From Desulfobacterales bacterium (lineage in GTDB: Bacteria > Desulfobacterota > Desulfobacteria > Desulfobacterales > JAFDCJ01): a DNA stretch of 35,697 bases. The notes under the pieces are model-generated. The model was given only the letters and a program-made list of their open reading frames with translations, made no database searches and had not been told where the DNA came from. Below are positions 7,997 through 16,360 of this stretch, piece after piece. Position numbers and translations under genes: made by a program. Location of the stretch: assembly GCA_030066155.1 (NCBI GenBank), contig JASJCE010000018.1, forward strand, positions 1 through 35,697, read 5' to 3'. How positions within the stretch are numbered: position 1 is the first letter of the stretch; the number at the start of each line of letters is the position of its first letter.

Positions 7997-8060
7997 GTCG
8001 ACAAAATTCCACCAGCCAACGAACTTAACGATCATAGCGAACATCAGGAAGGCTAAATCC

Positions 8061-8891
8061 ATGGTTACCAACGAAAGGCGGAAAATAATTGTAGCGGTAG
8101 CGCCGGTAGGCAATAACGTAGGGCCGCCCTCAAAAAATCCGCTCACTCCGGTAGAGGTGGCCCGGGAGGTTGTCGATTGTGCGCATGCCGGTGCCAGTTT
8201 TGTCCATTTGCATGTTCGGGATGATGCGGGCAACCCGACCGAAGATTTAACACACTTTTCGTTAACCCTGGATTTGATCAGAGAATCTTCGGATATTATC
8301 ATCCAGGGATCCACCGGCGGGTTGTCCGAGCTGTCGCTGGAAGAGCGGTGTGTGGCCCTGAATGATCCCCGGGTTGAAGTGGCATCCCTCAACATGGGAT
8401 CGGTAAATTTTAACGAGAATGTCTATATTAATCGTTTAGCAGATATTCGCTACTGGGCACAGCGGATGGAGGAAACCGGCGTTATTCCTGAACTGGAAAT
8501 ATTTGAATCCGGAATGCTGACAGCCGTCGCCAGGCTGGTGGAAGAAAACGTATTAAAACCGCCGTTTACGTATGGATTTCCCCTGGGATTTCACTATGCC
8601 CTGCCGGCCAGCCCCAGCAGCCTGTTCTTTCTGACATCGAGCTTGCCGGTGCCGGCACCCTGGGGTATTGTCCATGAAAGCATGCAGGACTTTTCCCTGC
8701 TGGCTGTGGCTCTCGGTATGGGGGCAGCCGCTGTACGCGTCGGGTTTGAAGACAGTGTATACTTCGCACCGGGTGAGGCGGCGAAAACCAATGCGGAGCT
8801 GGTTGAGAGAATCGTGTCTCTGATCCGCCTGATCGGCTATGAGGTCGCAACACTGGAAGAAGCCCGGAAATTACTCGGGATTACGTCTTAA
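8061..8891 (+). CDS. Beta-keto acid cleavage enzyme (BKACE, DUF849 family)
   Basis: BKACE enzymes condense a beta-keto acid with acetyl-CoA and release acetoacetate and a new acyl-CoA, using a divalent metal, usually zinc. The 276-residue sequence shows the metal-binding HLHVRD at residues 49-54, GSTGG at 83-87, LNMGSVNF near 110-117, ELEIFESG near 144-151 and RVGFED at 226-231. Arg226, Glu230 and Asp231 fall at the positions reported for the founding member Kce. AGGAAGG precedes the ATG by about 9 bases. It is the last gene of the rightward run. The keto-acid substrate is unknown; family members range from 3-keto-5-aminohexanoate to dehydrocarnitine and others. Confidence 0.94.
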   Translation: MVTNERRKIIVAVAPVGNNVGPPSKNPLTPVEVAREVVDCAHAGASFVHLHVRDDAGNPTEDLTHFSLTLDLIRESSDIIIQGSTGGLSELSLEERCVALNDPRVEVASLNMGSVNFNENVYINRLADIRYWAQRMEETGVIPELEIFESGMLTAVARLVEENVLKPPFTYGFPLGFHYALPASPSSLFFLTSSLPVPAPWGIVHESMQDFSLLAVALGMGAAAVRVGFEDSVYFAPGEAAKTNAELVERIVSLIRLIGYEVATLEEARKLLGITS

Positions 8892-8958
8892 TTCAGACGG
8901 TCCAAAACTTTAGGCAATTTAGGCACTTTTCAATTTTGGGCATTTGGGCTCAATAATG

Positions 8959-10803
8959 CTACCCATTCTGATCCTCTTTTGAAGCTTTGGGATCATGAAT
9001 CGGCAGGGTAATCGTAAACGTCGTTCCAACGCCTTCCTGGCTGTTTACCTCTATATCTCCGCCGTGTTCCTTAATAAAACCGTAGCAGACCGAGAGCCCC
9101 AGACCTACGCCTTTGACTTCGCCTTTGGTGGTAAAAAAGCTGTCAAATATTTTGCCCAGATTTTCCTCTCTGATGCCGATACCGGTATCGCTAATTTTCA
9201 CCGTCACGGCAGCGCCGTCACCCTCGGTCGCAACGGTCAATGTGCCGCCATCCGGCATGGCATCCCTGGCGTTTGCAACCATGTTTAGAAAAACCTGGCG
9301 CAGCTGATTTTTAGACGCAATGACAAGCCCCAATTCTTCGGTGAAACTGGATTCGATATTGATATCGTTCTCTCTAAGTTGTTTTTCGTGCAACAGTAAG
9401 ATTTCATCAATGACGGAGTTGATATCCACCGGCTGCCGTTCCTCCTGATCCGGTTTGGAAAATGAGAGCATTTTGCGCAGCAGATCACTGAGCCGGACAG
9501 TTTCTGAAAGCGCCATTTCCAGTATCTTTCGTCGCTTGTTGTCCGGAGCAATTTCGGTTTTCAGCAGCTCCAGCGTATTCATAATTCCATACAGCGGGTT
9601 ATTTAATTCATGTGCAATCTGCGAGGTCAAGCGTCCCATGGCGGCCAATTTTTCAGATTGCAGCAGCTGCTCCTGAGTGTCACGCAGCGCTCTTTCCATT
9701 TTCAGGCGATCCCGCAGATCGACAAATGATCCGACCGACGCAATTTCCTTGCCCCGGCTATCGAAAATAATTGCCGCAGACAGGTTGCCTTCAACCACTT
9801 CACCATCATGTCTGACGTAAACCATGGGAAACGAGTTCAACCGCCCGATGCCGCCGTATTCTTCGCTTCTGAGCATTTGCATGACTTTGCGGGCCAGGCC
9901 TTCAGGATATATTTTAACAATATTCATTTTGCCGATTACCTCACTGGCTCTGTACCCCAGGATTTTTTCAGCGGCCTGGTTCCAGATCAGAATGTTGCCC
10001 TTCATATCCGTGGCGGTTATCGAATTGGGGGAACTCTGAACAATCTTGTTCATAAAATCATAGGCTTCCTTGAGCTCCTTTTCCATTAATTTTCGCTGGG
10101 TCAAGTCAACATTCAGCCCCTCGTAGCCGACGATGTTGCCCTGTACATCGTAGCGGGCATGTGCGGTCAACAAAACCGGGATGGTGCTGCCGTCCCTGCG
10201 CTTAAATTGGACTTCGTAGTCGATCACGCGGCCGTCGCGCTCCATCATCTCCTTGAATCTAGTGCGGTCTTCAGGTCTGACATAGAGATCCCGCGGCAAA
10301 TCAATATTCAGGAATTCCTCCTTGCTTTCATAACCGAGCATATCCAAAAGGGCCTTGTTGACGTTTAAAAACTTGCCCTCCTTGCTGCTGATGAAAACAC
10401 CGGTTGCGATATGTTCAAATAGATTTCTGAAATCCTCCCTTGTTGCGTGAAGCATTTGCTCACGTCGCTTTATTTCGGTAACATCGCGGTAGATGCTCAA
10501 TTTTGACATCCGGCCGTCTTTTTTTTTAATCGGAATCTCAATCAGATAGTAGGTCTTGTCAACCAGGGGAACATATACTTCCCGGCGCAGCGTTTCGCCC
10601 TCAAAAACCTCGTCCGATCTGCACCATTCGCACTTTTCCGCCGATTGATTCAACAACTGATGGCATTTTTTCCCGATGCCGTCACCAAACTCGGCAATCA
10701 TGACGCTATTCATGTACTCCACAACGAGGTCCTGATTCATGACATAAATGCCATCTTCGAACGCATCCAGTATCTCTGTTGTCAGTATGGTTGTTTGATC
10801 CAT
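8959..10803 (-). CDS. Soluble PAS-domain sensor histidine kinase
   Basis: The 614-residue kinase has no membrane helix. Three PAS domains follow one another (about residues 8-115, 122-238 and 245-368), each ending in a short linker such as DVTEIKRRE or VDLTQRKLM. The dimerisation/phosphoacceptor helix carries His398 in QIAHELNNP, and the ATPase domain shows the N box (NMVANARDAM, about 508-517), the G1 box DTGIGI (539-544) and the G2 box GVGLGLS (565-571). The first PAS domain holds a CEWC pair at 58-61 that could bind metal or sense redox. It would autophosphorylate on an internal signal, but no response regulator is encoded next to it, so it is an orphan kinase here. Confidence 0.95.
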   Translation of the reverse strand: MDQTTILTTEILDAFEDGIYVMNQDLVVEYMNSVMIAEFGDGIGKKCHQLLNQSAEKCEWCRSDEVFEGETLRREVYVPLVDKTYYLIEIPIKKKDGRMSKLSIYRDVTEIKRREQMLHATREDFRNLFEHIATGVFISSKEGKFLNVNKALLDMLGYESKEEFLNIDLPRDLYVRPEDRTRFKEMMERDGRVIDYEVQFKRRDGSTIPVLLTAHARYDVQGNIVGYEGLNVDLTQRKLMEKELKEAYDFMNKIVQSSPNSITATDMKGNILIWNQAAEKILGYRASEVIGKMNIVKIYPEGLARKVMQMLRSEEYGGIGRLNSFPMVYVRHDGEVVEGNLSAAIIFDSRGKEIASVGSFVDLRDRLKMERALRDTQEQLLQSEKLAAMGRLTSQIAHELNNPLYGIMNTLELLKTEIAPDNKRRKILEMALSETVRLSDLLRKMLSFSKPDQEERQPVDINSVIDEILLLHEKQLRENDINIESSFTEELGLVIASKNQLRQVFLNMVANARDAMPDGGTLTVATEGDGAAVTVKISDTGIGIREENLGKIFDSFFTTKGEVKGVGLGLSVCYGFIKEHGGDIEVNSQEGVGTTFTITLPIHDPKASKEDQNG

Positions 10804-11004
10804 TTGAAGTCGCCCCTTTATTCGGGTTAAAAAAAGCCTGCGACGATTTTATAGCTCCGAATCCGGAAACCAGGGGAGCCGCCAACAGGAAATATCATGA
10901 CGTCATAAGTATCTCATAGTGTTAAATGATTCGGTTGTCGAGATAATTTTGGTCCGGAAGCAAAATCCGGATCTTTGGATTCATGAGGTGACCAAGATTT
11001 GATA

Positions 11005-11033
11005 TTGCCCCGGTTTGAAACCTGCTTTATTAT
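11005..11033 (+). promoter_or_regulatory. Candidate sigma70-type promoter for the rubrerythrin-like gene
   Basis: TTGCCC (11005-11010) and TATTAT (11028-11033) are 17 bp apart, which puts the transcription start near 11040 and leaves about 28 bases of leader before the ATG at 11068. The hexamers are reasonable matches; no experimental support. Confidence 0.5.
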
Positions 11034-11067
11034 ATCCCAGTTGGAAAATTTAACAGGGAGGATTATC

Positions 11068-11532
11068 ATGCAAAAGACAGTCGGCGAAATTTTAGACATG
11101 GCAATCAAACGGGAAGAAGTGGCCTACGATTTTTATATGGACATCATGCATAAAGTCGATGATGCCAGCGTTAAAGACACGGTTGAATTTATTGCCGGGG
11201 AAGAGAAAAAGCACAAGGCGTTTCTGGTCAACTACAAGGAAGGAAAATTCGGAGCGGATTCTCTGCGCATGGCTGACGTGGTCGAATATAGATTGGCTGA
11301 ATATCTTGAAGAACCGGAAATATCAAAGACGTCATCCAGTGAAGAGGTTTACCTGGTCGCATCTCACCGGGAGGCTAGGTCCCACCAGTTTTACTCTGAA
11401 CTGGCGAACCTGCACGGCGACAGTCATTTGAAGAGCATGCTTCTTAAAATGGCCAATGAAGAGTTGAAACACAAGGAAAAAATGGAATACCTCTACTCCA
11501 ATGCCGCATTTCCCCAGACGTCGGGAGGATAA
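11068..11532 (+). CDS. Rubrerythrin-like ferritin-family protein without rubredoxin domain
   Basis: The 154-residue four-helix protein has the diiron pattern of erythrins: a glutamate in KREEVAYDFY (helix 1), GEEKKHKAF (helix 2), SHREARSHQFY (helix 3) and NEELKHKEK (helix 4). The C-terminal rubredoxin module of true rubrerythrin is absent; the protein ends soon after helix 4. Such proteins bind two irons and reduce peroxide or handle iron in anaerobes. The start at 11068 is set by GGGAGG at 11056-11061, while an upstream in-frame ATG would fall inside the promoter. It is transcribed alone, divergently from the histidine kinase. Confidence 0.88.
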   Translation: MQKTVGEILDMAIKREEVAYDFYMDIMHKVDDASVKDTVEFIAGEEKKHKAFLVNYKEGKFGADSLRMADVVEYRLAEYLEEPEISKTSSSEEVYLVASHREARSHQFYSELANLHGDSHLKSMLLKMANEELKHKEKMEYLYSNAAFPQTSGG

Positions 11533-11610
11533 ATAGGGTGAGTAAATAAAAAGAGCTGGGATATGCTACTATAATGGTGTTTTAAATTGACAAGCGGGTT
11601 ACTGAAAAAA

Positions 11611-11743
11611 CAAATCCCAAACTTCAAATAACAAACAAATCCCAATGATCTAGATTCAAAATTCCAAACGATGGCTTGTTTCGGTCATTGTTTTTTGAAA
11701 TTTTGGAATTGTTTGAAATTTGTTTTTTGGAGTTTGGGATTTT
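11611..11743. repeat. Long imperfect AT-rich hairpin (AAATCCCAAAC family)
   Basis: AAATCCCAAACTTC at the left end faces GAGTTTGGGATTT at the right end, and the interior arms (ATTCAAAATTCCAAAC versus GTTTGAAATT and GAAATTTTGGAATT) also pair imperfectly. The element is built of A-rich words such as CAAAT, CCAAA and TTCAAA. Related hairpins occur at 26477-26652 and 30620-30755. No gene lies in the 285-bp gap it occupies. Confidence 0.65.
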
Positions 11744-11817
11744 TGGTTTCTGGTTGCCTGCCTAATTTTTACAACCGATGTTTTCGATCGACGGAACTAC
11801 TCAGTTTTCCAACTATT

Positions 11818-12264
11818 TTACTTCGGTTCGATCGGGATGGTGGTAACCGGGACTGCCGAATTTTTCAGCACCTTTTCCGTTACGCTGCCAAATCTAAAGT
11901 TCCCCTTGGAGCCATGACTGGCCATGACCACCAGATCAACTTTTTCTTTGTCGATCAGCTTCAAAATCTCCTTGGCGGGATCGCCAATTGCAATATGTTT
12001 AATGTACAGGGGACAACTGTCTAAATACTTTTCACAAACCTGATCCAACCGCTTCTTGGCTGACTTTTCAGCATACTGCATGAGTTTATCAACTTTGTCC
12101 TTTTCGAACTCGCCGTACCAACCGTCGTGATGCGCAACGTCTTCGATTACATAAAGAACATGTATTTCGGCTCCATATTTTTGAGTCAGATCGGTTACGT
12201 ATGGCAGGGCCTTTTCGGCGCTGCTTGAAAAATCGGTCGGCCACAGTACTTTACTTACATCCAT
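11818..12264 (-). CDS. Universal stress protein, UspA family
   Basis: The 148-residue protein is one complete Usp domain: VLWPTDFSSSAEKALPYV at the start, HVLYVIEDV after the second strand, and the C-terminal nucleotide-binding stretch MASHGSKGNFRFGSVTEKVL followed by SAVPVTTIP. The glycine-rich loop suggests an ATP-binding member. Such proteins accumulate on growth arrest or stress in the cytoplasm. GGGGGAT-type sequence precedes the ATG by about 7 bases. It is read alone, with a candidate promoter just upstream. Confidence 0.95.
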   Translation of the reverse strand: MDVSKVLWPTDFSSSAEKALPYVTDLTQKYGAEIHVLYVIEDVAHHDGWYGEFEKDKVDKLMQYAEKSAKKRLDQVCEKYLDSCPLYIKHIAIGDPAKEILKLIDKEKVDLVVMASHGSKGNFRFGSVTEKVLKNSAVPVTTIPIEPK

Positions 12265-12303
12265 TTCAGATCCCCCTCTCCGGTAAGTACGTTGACGATA
12301 TGC

Positions 12304-12333
12304 TATATAGTAACACCTGTTAGGAAGTTGTAA
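12304..12333 (-). promoter_or_regulatory. Candidate sigma70-type promoter for the universal stress protein gene
   Basis: On the minus strand TTACAA (12328-12333) and TATATA (12304-12309) are 18 bp apart, about 40 bases before the ATG at 12264. The match is good for the -10 element and fair for the -35. Confidence 0.45.
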
Positions 12334-12354
12334 AGATACACTGTTAGCCTATAG

Positions 12355-12957
12355 TCAAGGTGACATCAAATCAATTATTTTTCTGGAGCTGCATTCGCCA
12401 AGTTCAGCGAGGGCGTCTATCGGTAAAAAGGAAAGTGCGTTGTTTGAAAAAAGGCAGGTTACTGAAGCAGGAAGCTCATTGTCAGCCAGATAAAAATTAT
12501 AGCAGAGTTTAATCTTCGGCAGGGGCCGAACGATTATTGAAAGGTCTTCGCCGTCGATATCAGGACAAAGTTCACCATTAAAGGTGTTGAGAACCAGTTC
12601 TAAATGACGCTCAATACCAAAGATGTGGTCATTCAGGATTTGCTCGGCGTTGGCGGTAAATTGGTCGACGTAAGGTGTGCTGTTGGGCAGTTCTCGAAAC
12701 GCTTTAAAGGGCGTCGGGTGGCAGGGTTCATCGCTCGCATGAAGAGCGTAGGTCATGATCAGTCGTTTGATCGTTTCGGCGTCCGGGCCAGGGTCCACAT
12801 CAACACCTTCCGGTCTAATGCAACAGAATCCTCCAAATGCTTTCAGCCTATAAACCCTGCCATCGCGTTGCCCGGGCAGAAGCCGCTCGAGCTCCGATGG
12901 CAGGTTATTGTACAATGTTGTCAGATTTGATTTGCTGTTTAGGCGGTTTTCAACCAC
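12355..12957 (-). CDS. DUF3786-like conserved protein
   Basis: The protein has about 200 residues, no signal peptide and no membrane helix. Its C-terminal part (PLPKIKLCYNFYLADNELPAS, then LFSNNALSFLPIDALAELGE) matches the conserved core I associate with DUF3786, a family found in anaerobes including sulfate reducers and often near corrinoid or metal-cofactor genes. Cysteines occur at FGGFCCIRP and DEPCHP, which might bind a metal. I prefer the GTG at 12957, because GAAAGG lies about 7 bases upstream; an in-frame TTG at 12972 would sit inside the T-run of the dnaK terminator. Function unknown. Confidence 0.75.
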   Translation of the reverse strand: MVENRLNSKSNLTTLYNNLPSELERLLPGQRDGRVYRLKAFGGFCCIRPEGVDVDPGPDAETIKRLIMTYALHASDEPCHPTPFKAFRELPNSTPYVDQFTANAEQILNDHIFGIERHLELVLNTFNGELCPDIDGEDLSIIVRPLPKIKLCYNFYLADNELPASVTCLFSNNALSFLPIDALAELGECSSRKIIDLMSP

Positions 12958-12970
12958 TTTTACGCCTTTC

Positions 12971-13007
12971 AAAAAAAAATCCCGCAGCCAACCGGAGCCA
13001 CGGGATT
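12971..13007 (-). terminator. Rho-independent terminator downstream of dnaK
   Basis: On the minus strand AATCCCG pairs with CGGGATT around a 16-base partly structured loop, followed by a run of nine T. It begins 26 bp past the dnaK stop codon, ends the grpE-dnaK transcript, and separates it from the DUF3786-like gene. Confidence 0.85.
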
Positions 13008-13032
13008 ATGTCATTACCTGTTATGGAACCAG

Positions 13033-14958
13033 CTATTTTTTTTCGTCTTCTTTGACTTCTTCAAAATCCGCATCGACAACATCCTCGTCTGGAGCCGCAC
13101 CGCCCGCCTGATCGGTAGGACCGCCTTCAGCACCCGGCTGCTGGCCGGCGGCTGAGGCCTGCTGGTACATCGCCTCCGCAAGTTTATGAGACGCGTTGGT
13201 CAACGTTTCACTGCAGCGCTTTATCTCTTCGGCATCCTCGCCTTCCATGGCTGTCTTCAATGCTGCCGTGGCCTCTTCGACCTTGCTCTTGGTTTCGCTG
13301 TCAACCTTATCTCCCAATTCGGTAATGGATTTCTCGGTTGAATAAATCAGGGCATCGGCCTGGTTGCGTGCTTCAACCAGTTCCCTTTTTCTTTTATCAT
13401 CTTCAGCGTGCATTTCAGCATCCTTGACCAGATTGTCTATTTCTTCCTGAGACAAACCGGATGAGGCCGTAATTTGAATGGATTGCTCTTTGCCGGTGGC
13501 TTGATCCTTAGCCGAGACATTCACGATACCGTTGGCATCAATATCGAACGTTACTTCAATTTGCGGAATTCCCCTAGGAGCGGGGGGAATTCCAACCAAT
13601 TCAAACCTTCCCAGCGTTTTGTTGTTGGCTGCCATCTCACGTTCGCCCTGCAGAACGTGAATGGAAACCGCGGGTTGATTGTCTGCTGCAGTCGAGAAAA
13701 TCTGACTTTTCTTGGTTGGTATCGTTGTATTCTTTTCAATCAGCTTTGTCATTACGCCGCCAAGGGTCTCTATACCCAGTGACAGCGGGGTAACGTCCAG
13801 CAGGAGTACGTCTTTAACATCGCCCCTTAGCACACCGCCCTGGATAGCGGCGCCCAGCGCCACAACTTCATCCGGGTTAACCCCCCTATGGGGTTCCTTT
13901 TCGAATATCGCTTTAACCCGGTCTTGCACTGCCGGCATACGAGTCATCCCACCGACAAGGATAACTTCATTAATTTCTCCAGCTGACAAACCGGCATCCT
14001 TAAGGGCGACCCGGCAAGGATTCTCCAGTTTGTCTAACAAGACACTAACCAAGGATTCCAGTTTTGCCCGGCTAATTTTAATATTTAGGTGCTTGGGACC
14101 GCTGGCGTCTGCTGTAATAAACGGCAGGTTGACATCGGTCTCCATAGACGTGGATAATTCCATTTTGGCTTTCTCGGCAGCCTCCTTCAAGCGCTGCAGG
14201 GCCATTTTATCACCTCTCAGATCGATGCCCTGGTCTTTCTTGAACTCGTCGGCCAGATAGTCGATGAGTCGAAGATCGAAATCTTCTCCCCCCAGATGCG
14301 TGTCGCCATTGGTGGCTTTGACTTCAAAAACGCCTTCTCCGATTTCGAGTATCGAAATGTCGAACGTACCGCCGCCAAGATCGAAGACAGCAATTTTTTC
14401 TTCTTTTTTCTTGTCCAATCCGTAGGCCAGGGATGCGGCCGTCGGTTCGTTGATTATTCTCAAAACATTCAGGCCGGCGATCTTACCGGCGTCTTTTGTC
14501 GCCTGGCGCTGGCTGTCGTCAAAGTAGGCGGGGACAGTGATAACGGCATCGCTGATTTTTTCACCGAGGTATTGCTCGGCGGTGTTTTTGATATTTGCCA
14601 GGATGTACGAAGAAGTTTCCGCCGGACTGTATTGTTTCCCGCGAATGTTTATGCGGACATCCCCGTTGCTGGCCTGTTCGATTTTATAAGGCAGTATTTT
14701 GACGTCACTCTGGACCTCCTTGGAAGCGAACTTACGGCCGATTAGTCTTTTGACCCCGAAAACCGTGTTCTCCGGATTCGTAATAGCTTGGCGCTTCGCA
14801 ATTTGGCCGACCAACCTCTCACCACTTTCGTTGATGGCCACGATTGAGGGGGTCGTGCGACCGCCCTCCGGATTTGTGATCACCGCTGCGTCTGCGCCTT
14901 CCATGACCGCCACGCATGAATTAGTGGTACCGAGATCAATTCCAATAACCTTTGACAT
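13033..14958 (-). CDS. dnaK: Chaperone protein DnaK (Hsp70)
   Basis: This full-length 641-residue Hsp70 folds proteins in an ATP-driven cycle with GrpE and a J-protein. The nucleotide-binding domain begins with GIDLGTTNS (residues 6-14), includes [10 protein letters not shown] (191-200) and [10 protein letters not shown] (333-342); the interdomain linker [13 protein letters not shown] is at 383-395; the substrate domain and helical lid follow, ending in the typical acidic tail [24 protein letters not shown] precedes the ATG. grpE lies 55 bp upstream on the same strand. No dnaJ follows, so the J-protein must be encoded elsewhere. Confidence 0.99.
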   Translation of the reverse strand: MSKVIGIDLGTTNSCVAVMEGADAAVITNPEGGRTTPSIVAINESGERLVGQIAKRQAITNPENTVFGVKRLIGRKFASKEVQSDVKILPYKIEQASNGDVRINIRGKQYSPAETSSYILANIKNTAEQYLGEKISDAVITVPAYFDDSQRQATKDAGKIAGLNVLRIINEPTAASLAYGLDKKKEEKIAVFDLGGGTFDISILEIGEGVFEVKATNGDTHLGGEDFDLRLIDYLADEFKKDQGIDLRGDKMALQRLKEAAEKAKMELSTSMETDVNLPFITADASGPKHLNIKISRAKLESLVSVLLDKLENPCRVALKDAGLSAGEINEVILVGGMTRMPAVQDRVKAIFEKEPHRGVNPDEVVALGAAIQGGVLRGDVKDVLLLDVTPLSLGIETLGGVMTKLIEKNTTIPTKKSQIFSTAADNQPAVSIHVLQGEREMAANNKTLGRFELVGIPPAPRGIPQIEVTFDIDANGIVNVSAKDQATGKEQSIQITASSGLSQEEIDNLVKDAEMHAEDDKRKRELVEARNQADALIYSTEKSITELGDKVDSETKSKVEEATAALKTAMEGEDAEEIKRCSETLTNASHKLAEAMYQQASAAGQQPGAEGGPTDQAGGAAPDEDVVDADFEEVKEDEKK

Positions 14959-15013
14959 GTGTCTTACCTCCTTGACTGTGTATCAACAATCTTTGATTCC
15001 GCAACGCTAAACC

Positions 15014-15688
15014 TCAATCCGCGTTTGTTTGCGGATCGGCGTCGTTCTTCTTGGTTTTAGATTTGGCAACAACCACCATGGAAGGCCTTAGCAATCTATC
15101 GTGAATCAAATATCCCTTTTGCATTTCGTTTACGACCGTATTTTCAGGCACTTCATCGGTCTCTTCCTGCATTACCGCTTCGTGATAGGTCGGATCGAAT
15201 GGCTCACCGCTGGCGCTGATTGGCTTGACAGCGAATTTTTCAAACACCTTTAAGATTTCACGGTGTGTCATTTCCAGACCCTGCAGCAGACCTTGGTCAA
15301 TAGCTTCATGCCCGCTCGTGGAGGACATGGCCAACTCGAGATTATCCACCACTGACAGCAATTCTTTTATAAGAGACTGGTTGGAGTATTTTCTGAACTC
15401 TTCCATTTCCCGGGAGGCGCGTTTTTTATAATTTTCGAATTCCGCTGATACCCGCAGCAGACGATCATAATTCTCCCGGGCCTCCTGCTCTGTTGCCTTG
15501 AGTCGGTCTTCCAGGTCACCGAGTGGGTCTTCGACTTTAGGCTCGGCATCACTTTCGATTTTGCGATCAAGTCCCGATTCGAACTTTTGAGCAGCGTCAG
15601 CGGACGACGTCGAATTATTACCAGAAACCGCCTTTTCTTCCTCATTTTCAGACTCGGTCTGAATCTTTATTTCTTTCTTTTCTGACAT
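15014..15688 (-). CDS. grpE: Nucleotide exchange factor GrpE
   Basis: The 224-residue protein has a charged, poorly conserved N-terminus (about 1-60), a long coiled coil (about 60-130, with LLRVSAEFENYKKRASRE) and the C-terminal beta domain (FDPTYHEAVMQEET, then GYLIHDRLLRPSMVVVAK) that opens the DnaK nucleotide cleft. It releases ADP from DnaK. It is the first gene of a grpE-dnaK pair; hrcA, often upstream, is not present, and no CIRCE element was found. GGGAG lies about 13 bases before the ATG. Confidence 0.98.
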   Translation of the reverse strand: MSEKKEIKIQTESENEEEKAVSGNNSTSSADAAQKFESGLDRKIESDAEPKVEDPLGDLEDRLKATEQEARENYDRLLRVSAEFENYKKRASREMEEFRKYSNQSLIKELLSVVDNLELAMSSTSGHEAIDQGLLQGLEMTHREILKVFEKFAVKPISASGEPFDPTYHEAVMQEETDEVPENTVVNEMQKGYLIHDRLLRPSMVVVAKSKTKKNDADPQTNAD

Positions 15689-15736
15689 CGGTAACCCCAG
15701 TCTCCCGGTCTTGTTGGCTTGTCAACGATGCTCAGA

Positions 15737-15764
15737 AAAATAAGAACACTTGAATCGATGTCAA
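15737..15764 (-). promoter_or_regulatory. Candidate promoter of grpE-dnaK
   Basis: On the minus strand TTGACA (15759-15764) and TATTTT (15737-15742) are 16 bp apart, about 50 bases before the grpE start. The -35 hexamer lies in a small inverted repeat, CTTGA-N7-TCAAG. It looks like a housekeeping promoter rather than a clear heat-shock sigma promoter. Confidence 0.5.
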
Positions 15765-15870
15765 GATGGTAATAGCAAGGTTTTATAGGAAAAATTGGAT
15801 GGTTAGGAATCATTCGATTTCGCCGATTCAGGTGCTGAATTTCAATTGGCAGATCGACCAAATCGGGGTT

Positions 15871-16041
15871 GCTGGATGGCGGATGTTGGGTACTGGATGC
15901 TGGATACTGGATGCTGAATGCTGGATACTGGATGCTGGATGCTGGGTACTGGATACTGGATGCCGGATACTGGATACTGGATGCTAGAAAAGTATTGGGT
16001 ATTGGGTGCTGGGTATTAGATAAGGGGTAATTGGTACTGGA
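15871..16041. repeat. Tandem repeat of a 7-base unit (TGGATRC)
   Basis: About twenty imperfect copies of TGGATAC/TGGATGC run from 15871 to 16041, with the cleanest part at 15890-15985 and decayed GGGTATT-type copies beyond. Reading through three units gives a 21-base period that creates a meaningless repeating peptide in all frames. The same unit in reverse orientation occurs at 29285-29410. The array lies between the SRP RNA gene and grpE. Confidence 0.85.
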
Positions 16042-16072
16042 TCATCGGAGGTGCAGGAAATATCGAGAGCGT

Positions 16073-16325
16073 GGTTGTGCACCCACCTTCGAACCTATAT
16101 TGGCGGCATCGGGTCATTATGCAGACCGGGATCAGTCTACGACACAGACTGCATCACTTATCGCTGCTTCCTTCCGGACCTGACGAGGTTCGCGACCGTC
16201 TGTTGCGTAGCGTCCGATCAAAATGACCCAACTTCTCCAATGTTAAGATCCTTGGGCGGGAATTCAGCCCCGCATCAAGCGGATTTCGGGCAAAGGGCAC
16301 CGCTAGCTCCCCGCCTAGCACAACC
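16073..16325 (-). ncRNA. ffs: Signal recognition particle RNA, large type with Alu domain
   Basis: On the minus strand the conserved SRP core GTCAGGTCCGGAAGGAAGCA (about 16163-16186), with its GGAA tetraloop and asymmetric loop, identifies the S domain bound by Ffh. The 5-prime part, GTGCTAGGCGGGGAG followed by TAGCGGTGCCC and AATCCGCT, matches the Alu domain of the Bacillus-type large SRP RNA. The first eight bases GGTTGTGC (16325-16318) pair perfectly with GCACAACC (16080-16073), and GGGTCATT pairs with AATGACCC further in. Length is about 253 bases, against about 114 for E. coli 4.5S RNA. It works in co-translational targeting of membrane and exported proteins. Ends are set from the closing helix and promoter. 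Confidence 0.93.
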
Positions 16326-16332
16326 AGAGATT

Positions 16333-16360
16333 ACAATACGCCAAAATATGATTTTTGCAA
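16333..16360 (-). promoter_or_regulatory. Promoter of the SRP RNA gene
   Basis: On the minus strand TTGCAA (16355-16360) and TATTGT (16333-16338) are 16 bp apart. The predicted start near 16325-16327 coincides with the first base of the closing helix of the RNA, which supports both calls. Confidence 0.65.

Noticed and set aside
10999-11067. N-terminal extension of the rubrerythrin-like gene
   Set aside because: It would cover the predicted promoter, and GGGAGG fits the ATG at 11068.
13474-14745. Several plus-strand open frames across dnaK
   Set aside because: They are shadows of a clear, full-length Hsp70 gene and lack ribosome sites.
15871-16041. Tandem array considered as a CRISPR
   Set aside because: The 7-base unit is contiguous with no spacers of unique sequence; CRISPR repeats are longer and separated by spacers.
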